Shown: positions 45,524 through 56,446 of the stretch, one piece after another
Layout: every line of letters starts with the position of its first letter
Numbering within the stretch: position 1 is the stretch's first letter
Assembly: GCF_018294505.1 (NCBI RefSeq)
Contig: NC_057807.1
Location: 141,288,461-141,352,460 of the forward strand
Source: Triticum aestivum
Lineage: Eukaryota > Streptophyta > Magnoliopsida > Poales > Poaceae
Direction: 5' to 3'
DNA length: 64,000 bases
Position numbers and translations under genes: made by a program
Notes under the pieces: generated by a model
The model's database searches: none
Told to the model about the DNA's origin: nothing
Seen by the model: the letters and a program-made list of their open reading frames with translations, nothing else

Positions 45524-47062
45524 TGATAATCCCCAAGTGCAAGGAATCATCGTAGCACTTTCCAAAGGTGGAAGTGATAAGTATGGAGTGTCGAACCCAC
45601 AAGGAGGTAATCTAAGATCAATATTCTCTCAAGCCCTATCTGCCACTGATACGACTCTACGTGCACCGAACGTTTGCTTCCAACTAGCAACGAGAAATAA
45701 ACTACATTGTGGGTATGAAGAGGATAACTTTGCATGATATCGGAAAGCTAAAATATAAAAGTAGGTGATGTTACCATAAAGTTAGAATATAATACTAAAT
45801 ATTATAAATAGTGAGTGTGGAAAAATGGTGGATCGGTGTGCGGAATTGTCCTAGGCAAATGTTAACAAGACCGGTAATCACTATTGCAGTTTCATATGAG
45901 GGGGAGGCATAAGCTAACATACTTTCTCTACTTGGATCATATGCACTTATGCTTGGAACTCTAGCAAGCATCTGCAACTACTAAAGATCATTAAGGTAAA
46001 ACCCAACCATAGCATTAAAGCATCAAGTCCTCTTTATTCCCATACGCAACAATCCCTCTTACTCGGGTTTGTGTTTCAGTCACTCACCAACCCACTATAA
46101 GCGAATCATGAACGTATTGCAACACCCTACAGCGGGAATCCCTCACTCTTGCACGACACGGAGGGCACCATAGGACAGCACCAAAGTAAAACATACAACT
46201 CATACCAATCTAGATCATCAATCAACCAAAAGACAAAAGATATCTACTCAAAACATCATAGGATGGCAACACATCATTGGATCATAATATGTGGCATAAA
46301 GCACCATGTTCAAGTAGGGATTACAGCGGAGTGCGGGAGAGTGGACCGCGTAAAAGAGATGAGGATGGTGATGATGATGGTGATGTTGATGAAGACGATC
46401 ACCGTTGGCGATGATTCCCCTCCCGATGGCACTCTGGCGCCACCGGAAGAGAGGAGGAGAGGTTCTCCCCCTTGTTCTTCTTCCTCCATGGCCTCCACCT
46501 TCTGGTCCTTGGCCTTCATGGTGATGAAGACCCCTCCGGGATACTCCTCCATGGCCATCGGTGATGATGGCCCCCTTCGGCAAGGTGCCGGAGAGGGCCC
46601 CGATTGGTTTTTCGTGGCTATAGAGGCTTGTGGCGGCGGAACTTCTAATCTACTCTCCCCTCTGGAATTTTTAGGGTACGAGAGTATATATGGGTGCAGG
46701 GGGTACGTCGGAAGAGCTACGGGGGCCCCACGAGGCAGGGGGGCGCGCCCAGGGGGGTGGGCGCGCCCCCACCCTCGTGGGCAGCCCGTATCTCCCCTGA
46801 CGTGCACTCCAAGTTCCCTGGGTTGCTTTCCTTCTAAAAATAACTTCTCCAGTTGATTTCGTTCCGTTTTGACTCCGTCTGATATTCCTTTTCCTCGAAA
46901 CACTGAAATAGGCATAAAACAGCAAATCTAGGCTGGGCCTCCGGTTAATAGGTTAGTCCTGAAAATAATGTAAAAGTGGATAATGAAGCCCAATATTGCC
47001 CAAAACAGTAGATAAAGTAGCATGGAGCAATCAAAAATTATAGATACGTTGGAGACGTATCA
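45524..47062 (-). repeat. 5' LTR of Sabrina-like element
   Basis: 1539 bp, matching 39257-40796 with a few percent differences and carrying the same hairpin and TATA arrangement. Short frames such as 46149-46856 are shared by both LTR copies and are shadows of repeat sequence rather than genes. Confidence 0.93.
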
Positions 47063-48084
47063 GTTGTCGCTCCTTGGACTGAACCTTACTTGGCCTACCT
47101 TAATAGGCAAGAGCTCCCCGACGATCAAAACGAGGCGTGATGCATAGTTCGGCGTTCCAAAGCTATCAAAGTACATGAAGGCGAACTATATAAAAGAAGT
47201 ACAACCGAAGTCCTTCAAAGGTGTATCTCTGAAGAGGAGGGAAGGCAGCTCTTGGCAAAGATACATGTCGGTCTCGGCAGTCATCACGCCACAGCCCGTG
47301 CCCTTGTAAGCAAGGCATTCCGGACAGGCTTTTTTTGGCCTACCGCTCGAGCTGACGCTCAAGACCTTGTCCAACACTGCGTGGGCTGTCAACTCTTCGC
47401 CACTCAGAGCCACATGCCTCCCACCGCATTAAGAACAATCCCCATTACTTGGCCCTTTGCGGTCTGGGGGCTTGACATGGTCGGACCCCTTAAAGGGGGA
47501 AGCCACAAAAAGAAATACTTACTGGTCATGGTGGATAAATTCACTAAATGGATAGTAGCCAAACCAGTCAAAACAGCTGAGGCCGGACCAGTGATCAATT
47601 TTATATCAGGCGTAGTCCACCATTATGGTGTCCTGCATAGTATAATCACTAATAATGGCTCTAACTTCACAGCTGATGAGGTGAAAACCTGGTGCGCTAA
47701 GTTGGGCATTAAACTCGACTATGCATCTGTATACCACCCTCAAACCAACGGCCAAGTAGAACGGGCCAATGGTCTGATCATGAGTGGTATTAAACCCAGA
47801 CTAGTGCGCTCTTTACGAGAATCATATAAGCACTGGGTTGAGGAACCCGATTCCATACTCTGGGGACTCTAGACCACGCCCAATCGAACAACCGGATACA
47901 TACCCTTCTTTATGGTGTATGGCGCAGCAGCCGTATTGCCCTGTGATATTATTCATGACTCACCTAAAGTGCGCATGTACGAAGAGAAAGAAGCCAAACT
48001 AGATCGGGAGGACGACCTAGATGGACTTGAAGAGGAGCGTGATGTAGCCAAGGCCCATTCTGCATTCTATCAACAACAGGCCAG
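47063..48084 (+). pseudogene. Laura-like integrase
   Basis: Pol resumes with VAPWTEPYLAYLNRQELPDD, a stop near 47139, then the zinc finger (HVGLGSHHATARALVSKAF and CVGCQLFA), WGLDMVGPLKGG (first Asp, 47475), FTKWIVAKPVKT, IITNNGSNFT (47640-47670) and NGQVERANGLIMSG (Glu, 47755). The second catalytic Asp is Asn here (TNNG for TDNG), a lesion beyond the stops. TAG at 47870 interrupts the C-terminal part (TTGYIPFFMVYGAAAVLPCD). The C-terminal end is replaced by a WHAM-like LTR fragment at 48085. Confidence 0.83.
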
Positions 48085-48779
48085 TGATACGTCTCCCTCG
48101 TATCTAGTTTTCCAAACACTTTTGCCCTTGTTTTGGACTCTAACTTGCATGGTTTGAATGGAACTAACCCGGACTGACGCTATTTTCAGCATAACTGCCA
48201 TGGTGTTATTTTTGTGCACAAAATAAAAGTTCTCGGAATGACCTGAAAATCCACGGAGCAACCTTTTGGAATTAATAAAAAATATTGGTAAAAGAATCAA
48301 CGTCAAGGGGCCCACACCCTATCCACGAGGGTGGGGGGCGCCCCCCTAGGGCGCGTCCCCTGCCTCGTGGGCCCCCCGAAGCTCCACCGACCGCAACTCC
48401 AACTCCATATATTCACGTTCAGGGAGAAAAAACCCAGAGAGAAAGATTCATCGTGTTTTATGATATGGAGACACCGCCAAGCCCTAAACTCTCTCAGGAG
48501 GGCTGATATGGAGTCCATTTGGGGCTCCGGAGAGGGGGATCCGTCACCGTCGTCATCATCAACCATCCTCCATCACCAATTTCATGATGCTCACTGCCGT
48601 GCGTGAGTAATTCCATCGTAGGCTTGCTGGACGGTGATAGGTTGGATGAGATTTACCATGTAATTAAGTTAGTTTTGTTAGGGTTTGATCCCTAGTATCC
48701 ACTATGTTCTGAGATTGATGTTGCTGTGACTTTGCTATGCTTAATGCTTGTCACTAGGGCTCGAGTGCCATGATTTCAG
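48085..48779 (+). repeat. WHAM-like LTR fragment, plus strand
   Basis: First 695 bp of a WHAM-like LTR, starting TGATACGTCTCC, matching the reverse complement of about 51920-52612. It includes the GC hairpin (48323-48370). It ends at GCCATGATTTCAG; no other part of the element, no second LTR end and no duplication is present. A deletion removed the remainder together with the integrase C-terminus of the host element. Confidence 0.85.
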
Positions 48780-48899
48780 CCTCCTTAGGTCTACGTTTTT
48801 CTATGCTTCGCAATACGGAGGATAATCGCCTTGAGCCGAGCCCATGGAACGCCGCCCGACTAAAAAGATTTTACGCATAATTCAGCCTCCTTAGGTCTA
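48775..48899 (+). pseudogene. Laura-like pol C-terminus with 19-bp filler repeat
   Basis: The frame 48821-48880 encodes the end of pol, DNRLEPSPWNAARLKRFYA with stop TAA. Right after the stop is TTCAGCCTCCTTAGGTCTA (48881-48899); the identical 19 bases occur at 48775-48793 where the WHAM-like fragment ends. The upstream copy looks like filler made during break repair. Confidence 0.7.
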
Positions 48900-49664
48900 A
48901 GTTTAAAACTACGTTTTTTCCATTTTCTCTTTCTTTTTACCCTCTTTACTTTTCTCTCTGTATATTGTATGTTCAGATAAACCGCATTGTTGGGGGGACG
49001 CATCTTTAAATGTATACATCCCACCATACATGGGGGATTCTTTTAAATGAAGCATTTTATTACAAAGCTTACAAGCTTCTTGTGTCCATACTGTCTGTTG
49101 TTTCTGCCATTTTATGCACCTCTATGACTTAAGTTTTTGCCAAGATGGGTTGCCTCGCTCCTGTGCTTATACCCTACGTTCCCGATTGTTCGGCTAGGGT
49201 GTAAAGGGAGCACCTCTGCGATTGTTACAACCGGGTTATCCGGCGCTGTACCTCAGAGGGGTGAAGCCGAAAGCTAGTGTTCTGAAGAGAATAATTGGGC
49301 GGCACATATTCAACATGAAGTTTTCGGAATAACGCATAAAAGTGGCTGTCTGTACTTCACATACAAGCCCAGCCTAAGAAAAGGAACCCCTAACGGAACT
49401 ATTTTTCTTGGAAGATGTTTCTTACGTTAAAAAGTAATATAACATAACTCCGCCGAACACATTTTGTCTGTTTGAGCAATATGGCCAGATTGCCTGGTTT
49501 CCGACAATACCAAATGTTTACTAGTCAAACATAGTATGCGGAAACACTCCAACTTTTTGGTTCGGAGGTGGAAGCTGAGAAAGGTCTGCGATGACAAAAC
49601 TTTCATACAATTCGATAGGAGATAAGTTCGGTCATAAAGTACATGGGTACATCAAATCGAAAGC
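48900..49664 (+). other. Laura-like non-coding region before antisense gene
   Basis: No credible sense frame. Holds the block at 49170-49240 shared with the Fatima-like element (CGGCTAGGGT, GGGAGCACCTCTGCGATTG). The rest is AT-rich. Confidence 0.6.
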
Positions 49665-51199
49665 TCACTCCCTTTCTACGCCATCTAGTAGGCTATCTAA
49701 TTTACAATCCTGTTGTGAAAATTTCGCCGCTGTCATCACTTGGTCGTATACCAAGCTTACGGGAATTTCCTTCCCGTCGGGTCCCCGTGGTCCAACTCTG
49801 GCCATATGGTTCGGGTCGAGACCAGTATAGCATGTCTTCACCATGTCCCATGCCTCTCGAGCACCTTCACGGCATGTGGATGTCTTCCACATCTCGAACC
49901 GACACCGGGCAACCTTGAATAGATCAGCCAACCCCTCCATACTTTCTGGAGGGACGTCGGAAGGCCATAAGGCTTTGGCCATATTCTTCATTGCCTTCCG
50001 AGCACGCTCGTGCAGCTTGGCCAGCTCCTTCAGAATGTCGCTCTGTAGAACTGGCATTTCCTCCTCGGGGCAGCCGGTAAACATACCTGTATCAACAGAA
50101 CTATCATATTCCGCATTATATGATCCTATCAATAATCCAGACGGTTCACAAGACATACCGAATATGCCGCTCTTTAGTTTCTGGTTTTCTTGTTGTGCCT
50201 CTAAGAGTTGAGCCTTCAAGCTCTTTATCTCTTTGGCCTATTTCTTTACTTCTTCTTCCAGTTTTTTATCGTTGCCATAATACATTGGGGCACTATTTAT
50301 TTCTTCGAGCTCCTGGGTTAGTGCGTTGTTCTTCTCCTTGAGAACCTGTGGTCATCAAATGATCCTTAAATCGGTTTTGTTCACCCGCTTTAAGTCTCGG
50401 GGCTACTACTACTATCTATCCATTAAGTTACTGAAATTTTTTACCTGCATATCCTTTGAGAACAGGCGAGAGACCTGGTGAGTCTGTCCCGGATAGCTTG
50501 GATGTAAGCACCTACAGTGCTTAGGGCGTTAAACTTTGGCTCCATTAAGGCAGGGGCGCGTAAGGCTTCTTTTAAGTGATGATGGTTCATCGCACTCTCG
50601 ACTTCGAAGTTGGTCATGGACATCTCATCCGGCTCTCTGTGCGACGAGCGAGTCTGTGCCCTATTAGCATGCGCCCCATACCGATTGGTATCTCTAGCGC
50701 CGGGTTAGCCGCAGCTCGGCTTGTTGGGACCTTACCCGCGATACACCGAATACCCCTCCTACGATAATAGAGGGAGGATTCGAATGACGGTCCAACTTCA
50801 CGACTGAATAATAACAAAGAAGTATATACCTTTTCGATGGTGGAGCAGGTTCCGTGGTGCTGCCGACCTCCTTTCATCTTGCACGACCCATCCGCGAAGA
50901 TGTTGACCTTTTCTTAGTCGCCCTCCCTTGGGTGTGGCTCGCTGAGCGCCGATCCTGGGAAACACCTCCAATGTAGAGGATAAGGACACAGGTGGTAGTA
51001 TCCCTCTTCTTTGAGAATACAGTTTTCGAACACTTACCTTCACGAAGGGATAGAGGTCGGGGTAGTCATCCATAATGGCCACCTCCGAGCCGTCAAGGCT
51101 CGCCTGATAGTAGACTCTATCTTCGAACTCTACAAACATGTCTGGATCCTCATGGAATCCGGGGTCTTCATTGCGATCATGATCCTATGGCTGGGGGCG
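49665..51199 (-). pseudogene. Antisense gene of Laura-like element, 3' exons
   Basis: Exon-like blocks on the minus strand: 51199-51038 (DRVYYQASLDGSEVAIMDDY, ends YPFVK before GTAAGT), 50954-50830 (after CCCAG, before GTATAT), 50803-50445 (after TTCAG; includes NHHHLKEALRAPALMEPKFN; before GTAAAA), and 50345-49665 (after CACAG; coiled-coil then LQSDILKELAKLHERARKAM, VARCRFEMWKTSTCREGARE). The last exon matches exon 6 of the Fatima-like antisense gene (LKQLVELHKVAEQAMKGLIV, KRSACIEGARRALARAKVHW). Stops and shifts in the second, third and fourth blocks show decay. The gene is cut at 51199 by the WHAM-like element and resumes at 58911. Confidence 0.65.
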
Positions 51200-52612
51200 T
51201 TATAACCCACAAGTATAGGGGATCGCAACAGCTTTCGAGGGTAGAGTATTTAACCCAAATTTATTGATTCGACACAAGGGGAGCCAAAGAATATTCTTGA
51301 GTATTAGCAGTTGAGTTGTCAATTCAACCACACCTGGATAACTTAGTATCTGCAGCAAAGTATTTAGTAGCAAAAGTGGTATGATAATAAACGTAACGGT
51401 AGCAAAAGTAAAGGTAGATGTTTTTGGGTTTTTGTAGTAGTTGTAACAGTAGCAACAGAAAAGTAAATAAGTGAAGAACAATATATGAAAAGCTCTTAGG
51501 CAATGGATCAGTGATGGATAATTATGCCGGATGCGATTCCTCATGCAATAGTTATAACATAGGGTGATATAGACTAGCTCCAATTCATCAATGTAATGTA
51601 GGCATGTATTCCGTAAATAGTCATACGTGCTTATGGAAAAGAACTTGTATGACATCTTTTGTCCTACCCTCCCGTGGAAGCGGGGTCCTAGCGGAAACTA
51701 AGGGATATTAAGGCCTCCTTTTAATAGAGAACTGGACCAAAGCATTAACACATAGTGAATACATGCACTCCTCAAACTACGGTCATCACCAAGAAGTATC
51801 CCGATTATTGTCACTTCGGGGTTGTCGGATCATATAACATAATAGGTGACTATAGACTTGCAAGATAGGATCAAGAACACACATATATTCATGAAAACAT
51901 AATAGGTTCAGATCTGAAATCATGGCACTCGGGCCCTAGCGACAAGCATTAAGCATAGCAAATTCATAGTAACATCAATCTCAGAACATAGTGGATACTA
52001 GGGATCAAACCCTAACAAAACTAACTTGATTACATGGTAAATCTCATCCAACCCATCACCGTCCAGCAAGCCTACGATGGAATTACTCATGCACGGCGGT
52101 GAGCATCATGAAATTGGTGATGGAGAATGATTGATGATGACGACGGCGACAAATCCCCCTCTCCGGAGCCCCGAACGGACTCCAGATCAGCCCTCCCGAG
52201 AGAGATTAGGGCTTGGCGGCGGCTCCGTGTCGTAAAACGCGATGAAACTTTCTCTCTGATTTTTTTCTCCCCGAGACGGAATATATGGAGTTGGAGTTGA
52301 GGTCGGAGGAGGTCCAAGGGGCCCACAAGATAGGAGGCCGCGCCCTAGGGGGGCGCGCCCCCCTGTCTCGTGGACAGGATGTGGGCCCCCTGGCATTAAT
52401 TCTTTCGCCAAAAATTCTTATTAAATCCAAAAAGTGCCTCCGTGGATTTCCAAGACATTCCGAGAACTTTTCTTTTCTACACATAAAACAACATCATGGC
52501 AGTTCTGCTGAAAACAGCGTCAGTCCGGGTTAGTTTCATTCAAATCATGCAAGTTAGAGTCCAAAACAAGGGCAAAAGTGTTTGGAAAAGTAGATACGTT
52601 GGAGACGTATCA
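51200..52612 (-). repeat. 3' LTR of WHAM-like element
   Basis: 1413 bp; minus strand starts TGATACGTCTCCAACGTATC at 52612 and ends ...GGGTTATAA at 51200, where the intact end reads TTATCA. Hairpin at about 52324-52372, followed by CATATATTCCGTC as TATA region. Confidence 0.9.
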
Positions 52613-52626
52613 ACTCCCCCAAGCTT
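52613..52626 (-). promoter_or_regulatory. Polypurine tract of WHAM-like element
   Basis: Minus strand AAGCTTGGGGGAGT precedes the LTR start. A second copy, TAAGCTTGGGGGAGT, lies about 2 kb upstream (54614-54600), just after the accessory ORF. Confidence 0.8.
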
Positions 52627-54684
52627 AAACCTTTGCTTGTCCTCAAGCAATTCAGTTGATAAACTGAAAGTGATAAAGAAAACTTTTACAAACTCTTTTT
52701 GCTCTTGTTGTTGTAAACATGAAAAGCCAGCATTCAAGTTTCAGCAAATATTATGAACTAACCATACTCACAATAACACATAGGTCTCACAATTACTCAT
52801 ATCAATAGCATAATCAGCTAGCGAGCCATAATAATAAAACTCGGATGACAACACTTTCTCAAAATAATCATCACATGATATAACAAAATGGTATCTCGCT
52901 AGCCCTTTCTGAGACCGCAAAACATAAATGCAGAGCACCTTTAAAGATCAAGGACTGAGTAAACATTGTAATTCATGGTAAAAGGGATCCAGTCAAGTCA
53001 TACCCAATATAAACCAATAGTAATGAATGGTAATGACAGTCTACTCTCCAGAGGGTGCTTTTAATAAGAAGGATGATGACTCAACATAAAAGTAAATAGA
53101 TAAGCCCTTCGCAGAGGGAAGCAATGATTTGTAGAGGTGCCAGAGCTCGATTTTAAAATGGAGATTGAATAACATTTTGAGCGGCATACTTTTGCTATCA
53201 ACGCAACAACTATGAGATGGCTGTATCTTCCATACTACATGCATTATAGGCAGTTCCCAAATAGAATGGTAAAGGTTTATACTCCCCCAACCACCAACAA
53301 GCATCAATCCCTGGCTTGCTCGAAACAACGAGTGCCTCCAACATACAACAGCCCTGGGGGAGTTTTGTTTAATTATTTTGATTTGCTTTGATCTTTTTGG
53401 ATCATGGGACTGGGCATCCCGGTTACCGGCCCTTTCTCGTGAATGAGGAGCAGAGTCCACTCCTCTTGAGAATAACCCACCTAGCATGGAAGATATAGGC
53501 AGCCCTAGTTGTAACATGAGCTACTCGAGCATACAAAACAGAATTTCATTTGAAGGTTTGGAGTTTGGCACATACAAATTTACTTGGAACGGCAGGTAAA
53601 TACCGCATATAGGAAGGTATAGTGGACTCATATGGAACAACTTTGGGGTTTAAGGAGTTTGGATGCACAAGTAGTATTCCCGCTTAGTACAGGTGAAGGC
53701 TAGCAAAAGACTTGGAAGCGGCCAACTGAGAGAGCGACAACAGTCATAAACATGCATTAAAATTAATTCACACCAAGTACAAGCATGAGTAGGATATAAT
53801 CCACCATGAACATAAATATCATGAAGGCTATGTTGATTTGATTCAACTACATGCGTGAACATGTGCCAAGTCGAGTCATTCAATTCATTCAAAGGAGGAT
53901 ACCATCCCATCATACCACATCATAATCATTCTAATAGCATGTTGGCATGCAAGGTAAACCATTATAACTCATAGCTAATCAAGCATGGCACAAGTAACTA
54001 TAATCTCTAAATGTCATTGCAAATATGTTTACTTCATAATAGCCGACTCAGGAACGATGAACTCATCATATTTACACAAACAAGAGAGGTCGAGTTCATA
54101 CCAGCTTTTCTCATCCCAATAAGTCCATCATATATCGTCCTTATTCCCTTTCACTTGCACGACCGAACGATGTGTATAATAATAAGAGTGTACGTGCATT
54201 GGACTAAGCTGGAATCTGCAAGCATTCAACTCAAGAGAGAAGACAAGAAATATGGGCTCTAAATTAAATAAACAATCATGCATATAAGAGCCACTAAGCA
54301 TTTTCAATATGGTCTTCTCGACCCCCAAAAGAAAGAAAAGAAAAGAAAACTATTTACACGGGAAAGCTCCCAACAAGTAAAAAGAAGAACTAGACATCTT
54401 TTTGGGTTTTCATTTTAATTTTTGCTACAAGAATGGAAATTAAACTAACTAATATTTTTGGTTTTTCTTAAGGTTTATCAAACACACAAGAACAAAGCTA
54501 GAAAAAGAAATTTAAACTAGCATGGACAATACAATGAAAGAGTATGAGCACCGACGACTAGTGTGTGAACATGAATGTAAAGTCGGTGAGAAATACGTAC
54601 TCCCCCAAGCTTAGGCTTTTGGCCTAAGTTGGTTTAATACCAGTGACCGCCTGGCTGATATCCATAAGTGAAACTGGGGTAGTA
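52627..54684 (-). other. Non-coding 3' region of WHAM-like element
   Basis: 2 kb with no credible frame on either strand; includes the second PPT-like motif at 54600-54614 and a small inverted repeat TTAGGCTTTTGGCCTAA at 54611-54627. Confidence 0.6.
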
Positions 54685-55648
54685 CTAAGATGCAGAGGCG
54701 ACCGCCTCCTGAGCAGCAGCGTGTTGGCGAGCTGCCTCCATTCCCCTCTCATATTCAGTTGCTTCTTCCCTGGTGACAACATATCTTCCTTTTGCCTGAT
54801 AATCAAAAAGGTAGGCAGCAGGAAGAGTAACAGGGACGACGTTGCGTCTGTCATAGATTAGTCGATAATGGAGGAATTGTTCATTCCTCTCAAGAAAATG
54901 ATGATCAAACATAGCTTGTTTATCCAAATAAACAGGAGGTACAATCATATCCCCCTCTCCTGGAGCTATATTAAGAAAATTAGCCACACGGGTTGCATAA
55001 ATTCCTCCAAAGAAATCTCCCCTTCTACTATTATTCTGCAACCTACGTGCAACTATTGCCCCCCAAGTTATAACCTTTATAACCTGACACATCACTCTTG
55101 AGGAAACAAAGATCAGGGGCACACATGTGACATACCTCGTCCTTACCGTTAATGCATCTACCAACAAAGAGAGCAAAGTAATGTATAGCAGGAAAATGAA
55201 TGCTCCCTATGGTAGCTTGTGCTATGTCCCTAGATTCTCCCACAGTAATACTAGCAAGAAAATCTCTAAATTCAGATTTGGGAGGATCATTAATATTACC
55301 CCACTGCGGGAGTTTGCAAGCAGTTGTGAAATCCTCTAAATCCATGGTGTAAGATGTATCATAAATATCAAACATGACACTAGGAGAATTACGCGCAGAA
55401 ATATATTCGAACCTCCGCACAAAGGAATCAGTCAATTGATAATATTGAGGACACTTATCTTGTAAGAAGTCCTTTAGCTCGGCATTACGCACATACGCAT
55501 CAAATTCCTCCTTGAAGCCTGCTTCGACCATAAAATCATCGGATGGCCACTCACAAGCCCGTACATTTGCGTCCCTCGGCAATTTAACATCTTGCTCACG
55601 TATAGCAATCCTTGGCCCTTTCTTTGCCGAGGAACCACCTTGGTACAT
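54685..55648 (-). pseudogene. Accessory ORF of WHAM-like element (ATHILA ORF-1-like)
   Basis: ATG 55648 begins MYQGGSSAKKGPRIAI. The product would be about 320 residues. Visible blocks: VRACEWPSDDFMVEAGFKEE, AYVRNAELKDFLQDKCPQYY, PSVMFDIYDTSYTMDLEDFT with ACKLPQWG, and AIHYFALFVGRCINGKDEVC, then (after a one-base slip in a G-run near 55062) ARRLQNNSRRGDFFGGIYAT and FHHHFLERNEQFLHYRLIYD-like residues, ending in an Ala/Glu-rich tail at 54685. The layout resembles the plant ATHILA ORF-1 / mobile-domain proteins as I remember them. No transmembrane segment or signal peptide is seen. Function unknown. Confidence 0.6.
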
Positions 55649-55749
55649 TCTTCTAAGCACATTTCTTTTTCTGAAAATTTCTGAAATTTTAGTAACTTCA
55701 AAATAAAAGTGGATAAAACTAAACAAGATTGATAGCAACTACTCCTACA

Positions 55750-56122
55750 AGTGCCTAGAGCCTATATCATGCATTGGAATTGCTTGGGACCTCAAAAATT
55801 TAACATGCAAGCTCAAGAACATGGTCACCTATGCAGCAAAAATTTGCAATGAATAAAGCACTAGACCAAAAACTAATTCGACCAATGGAGGAGTCACATA
55901 CCAAGCAACAATCTCCCAAAGCAGTTTTGCGAATGGAGCTTTGAGCTAAGAGATCGAAAATCACAGCAAAACGAGCTAGAACTTGTGCTTGAGCTGGATG
56001 GGGATTTTTTGGGGGTAGAAGATGAGGTGTGTGGGTGCTAGCATAAGTGGAGGGGAGCCACTAGGGGCCCACGAGACAGGGGGCGCGCCCTACAGGGGGG
56101 CGCGCCCTCCTCTCTCGTGGCC
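55750..56122 (-). promoter_or_regulatory. Putative internal promoter and leader of WHAM-like accessory ORF
   Basis: On the minus strand a GC-rich inverted repeat (56122-56068: CCACGAGAGAGGAGGGCGCG...GGGCGCGCCCCCTGTCTCGTGG) of the LTR type is followed by GGCCCCTAGTGGCTCCCC, a weak TATA-like ACTTATGC near 56043 and about 300 bases of leader to the accessory ORF. The LTR copy of the hairpin occupies the matching place before the LTR TATA. Confidence 0.45.
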
Positions 56123-56446
56123 TGGTGCTTGCCCCTCTTGTAGTGTTTTCAATGCCTAAAATCCTCAAATATTCCACAAAAAATCATACTAAATTTGCCG
56201 GGCATTTGGAGCACTTTTATTTTCGGAATATTTTTTAATGCACAGATAATTCAGAAAACAGACGAATAATACTATTTTTGCTTTATTTATTCTAAATAAC
56301 ATAAAGTAAAAGGAGGGTACAGAAGGTTGTGCCTTCTAGTTTCATCCATCTCGTGATCATCACAATGAATCCACTAAAAAGGTTGACCAAGTCTTGTTAT
56401 CAAACTCATTCCGAATAACACGGAAACGGAGAAAATTCGAATAACA

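Larger units (their letters stand above)
39257..47062 (-). mobile_element. Sabrina-like Athila-type element, almost no coding capacity
   Basis: Complete element of 7806 bp with LTRs 39257-40796 and 45524-47062, near-identical duplication GTTAT (39252-39256) and GTTGT (47063-47067), primer site at 45496-45517 and polypurine tract at 40797-40811. The 4.7-kb interior shows no gag, protease or pol block; it is built largely of R-units. It is therefore a fully dependent passenger. The Laura-like pol frame can be followed from one side to the other (EIMEV before, VAPWTEPYLAYL after). Confidence 0.93.

Noticed and set aside
46149..46856. 235-codon frame inside the Sabrina-like LTR
   Set aside because: It lies wholly within the LTR, its counterpart in the other LTR (40011-40466) is broken, and it is low-complexity His/Met/Arg-rich sequence.
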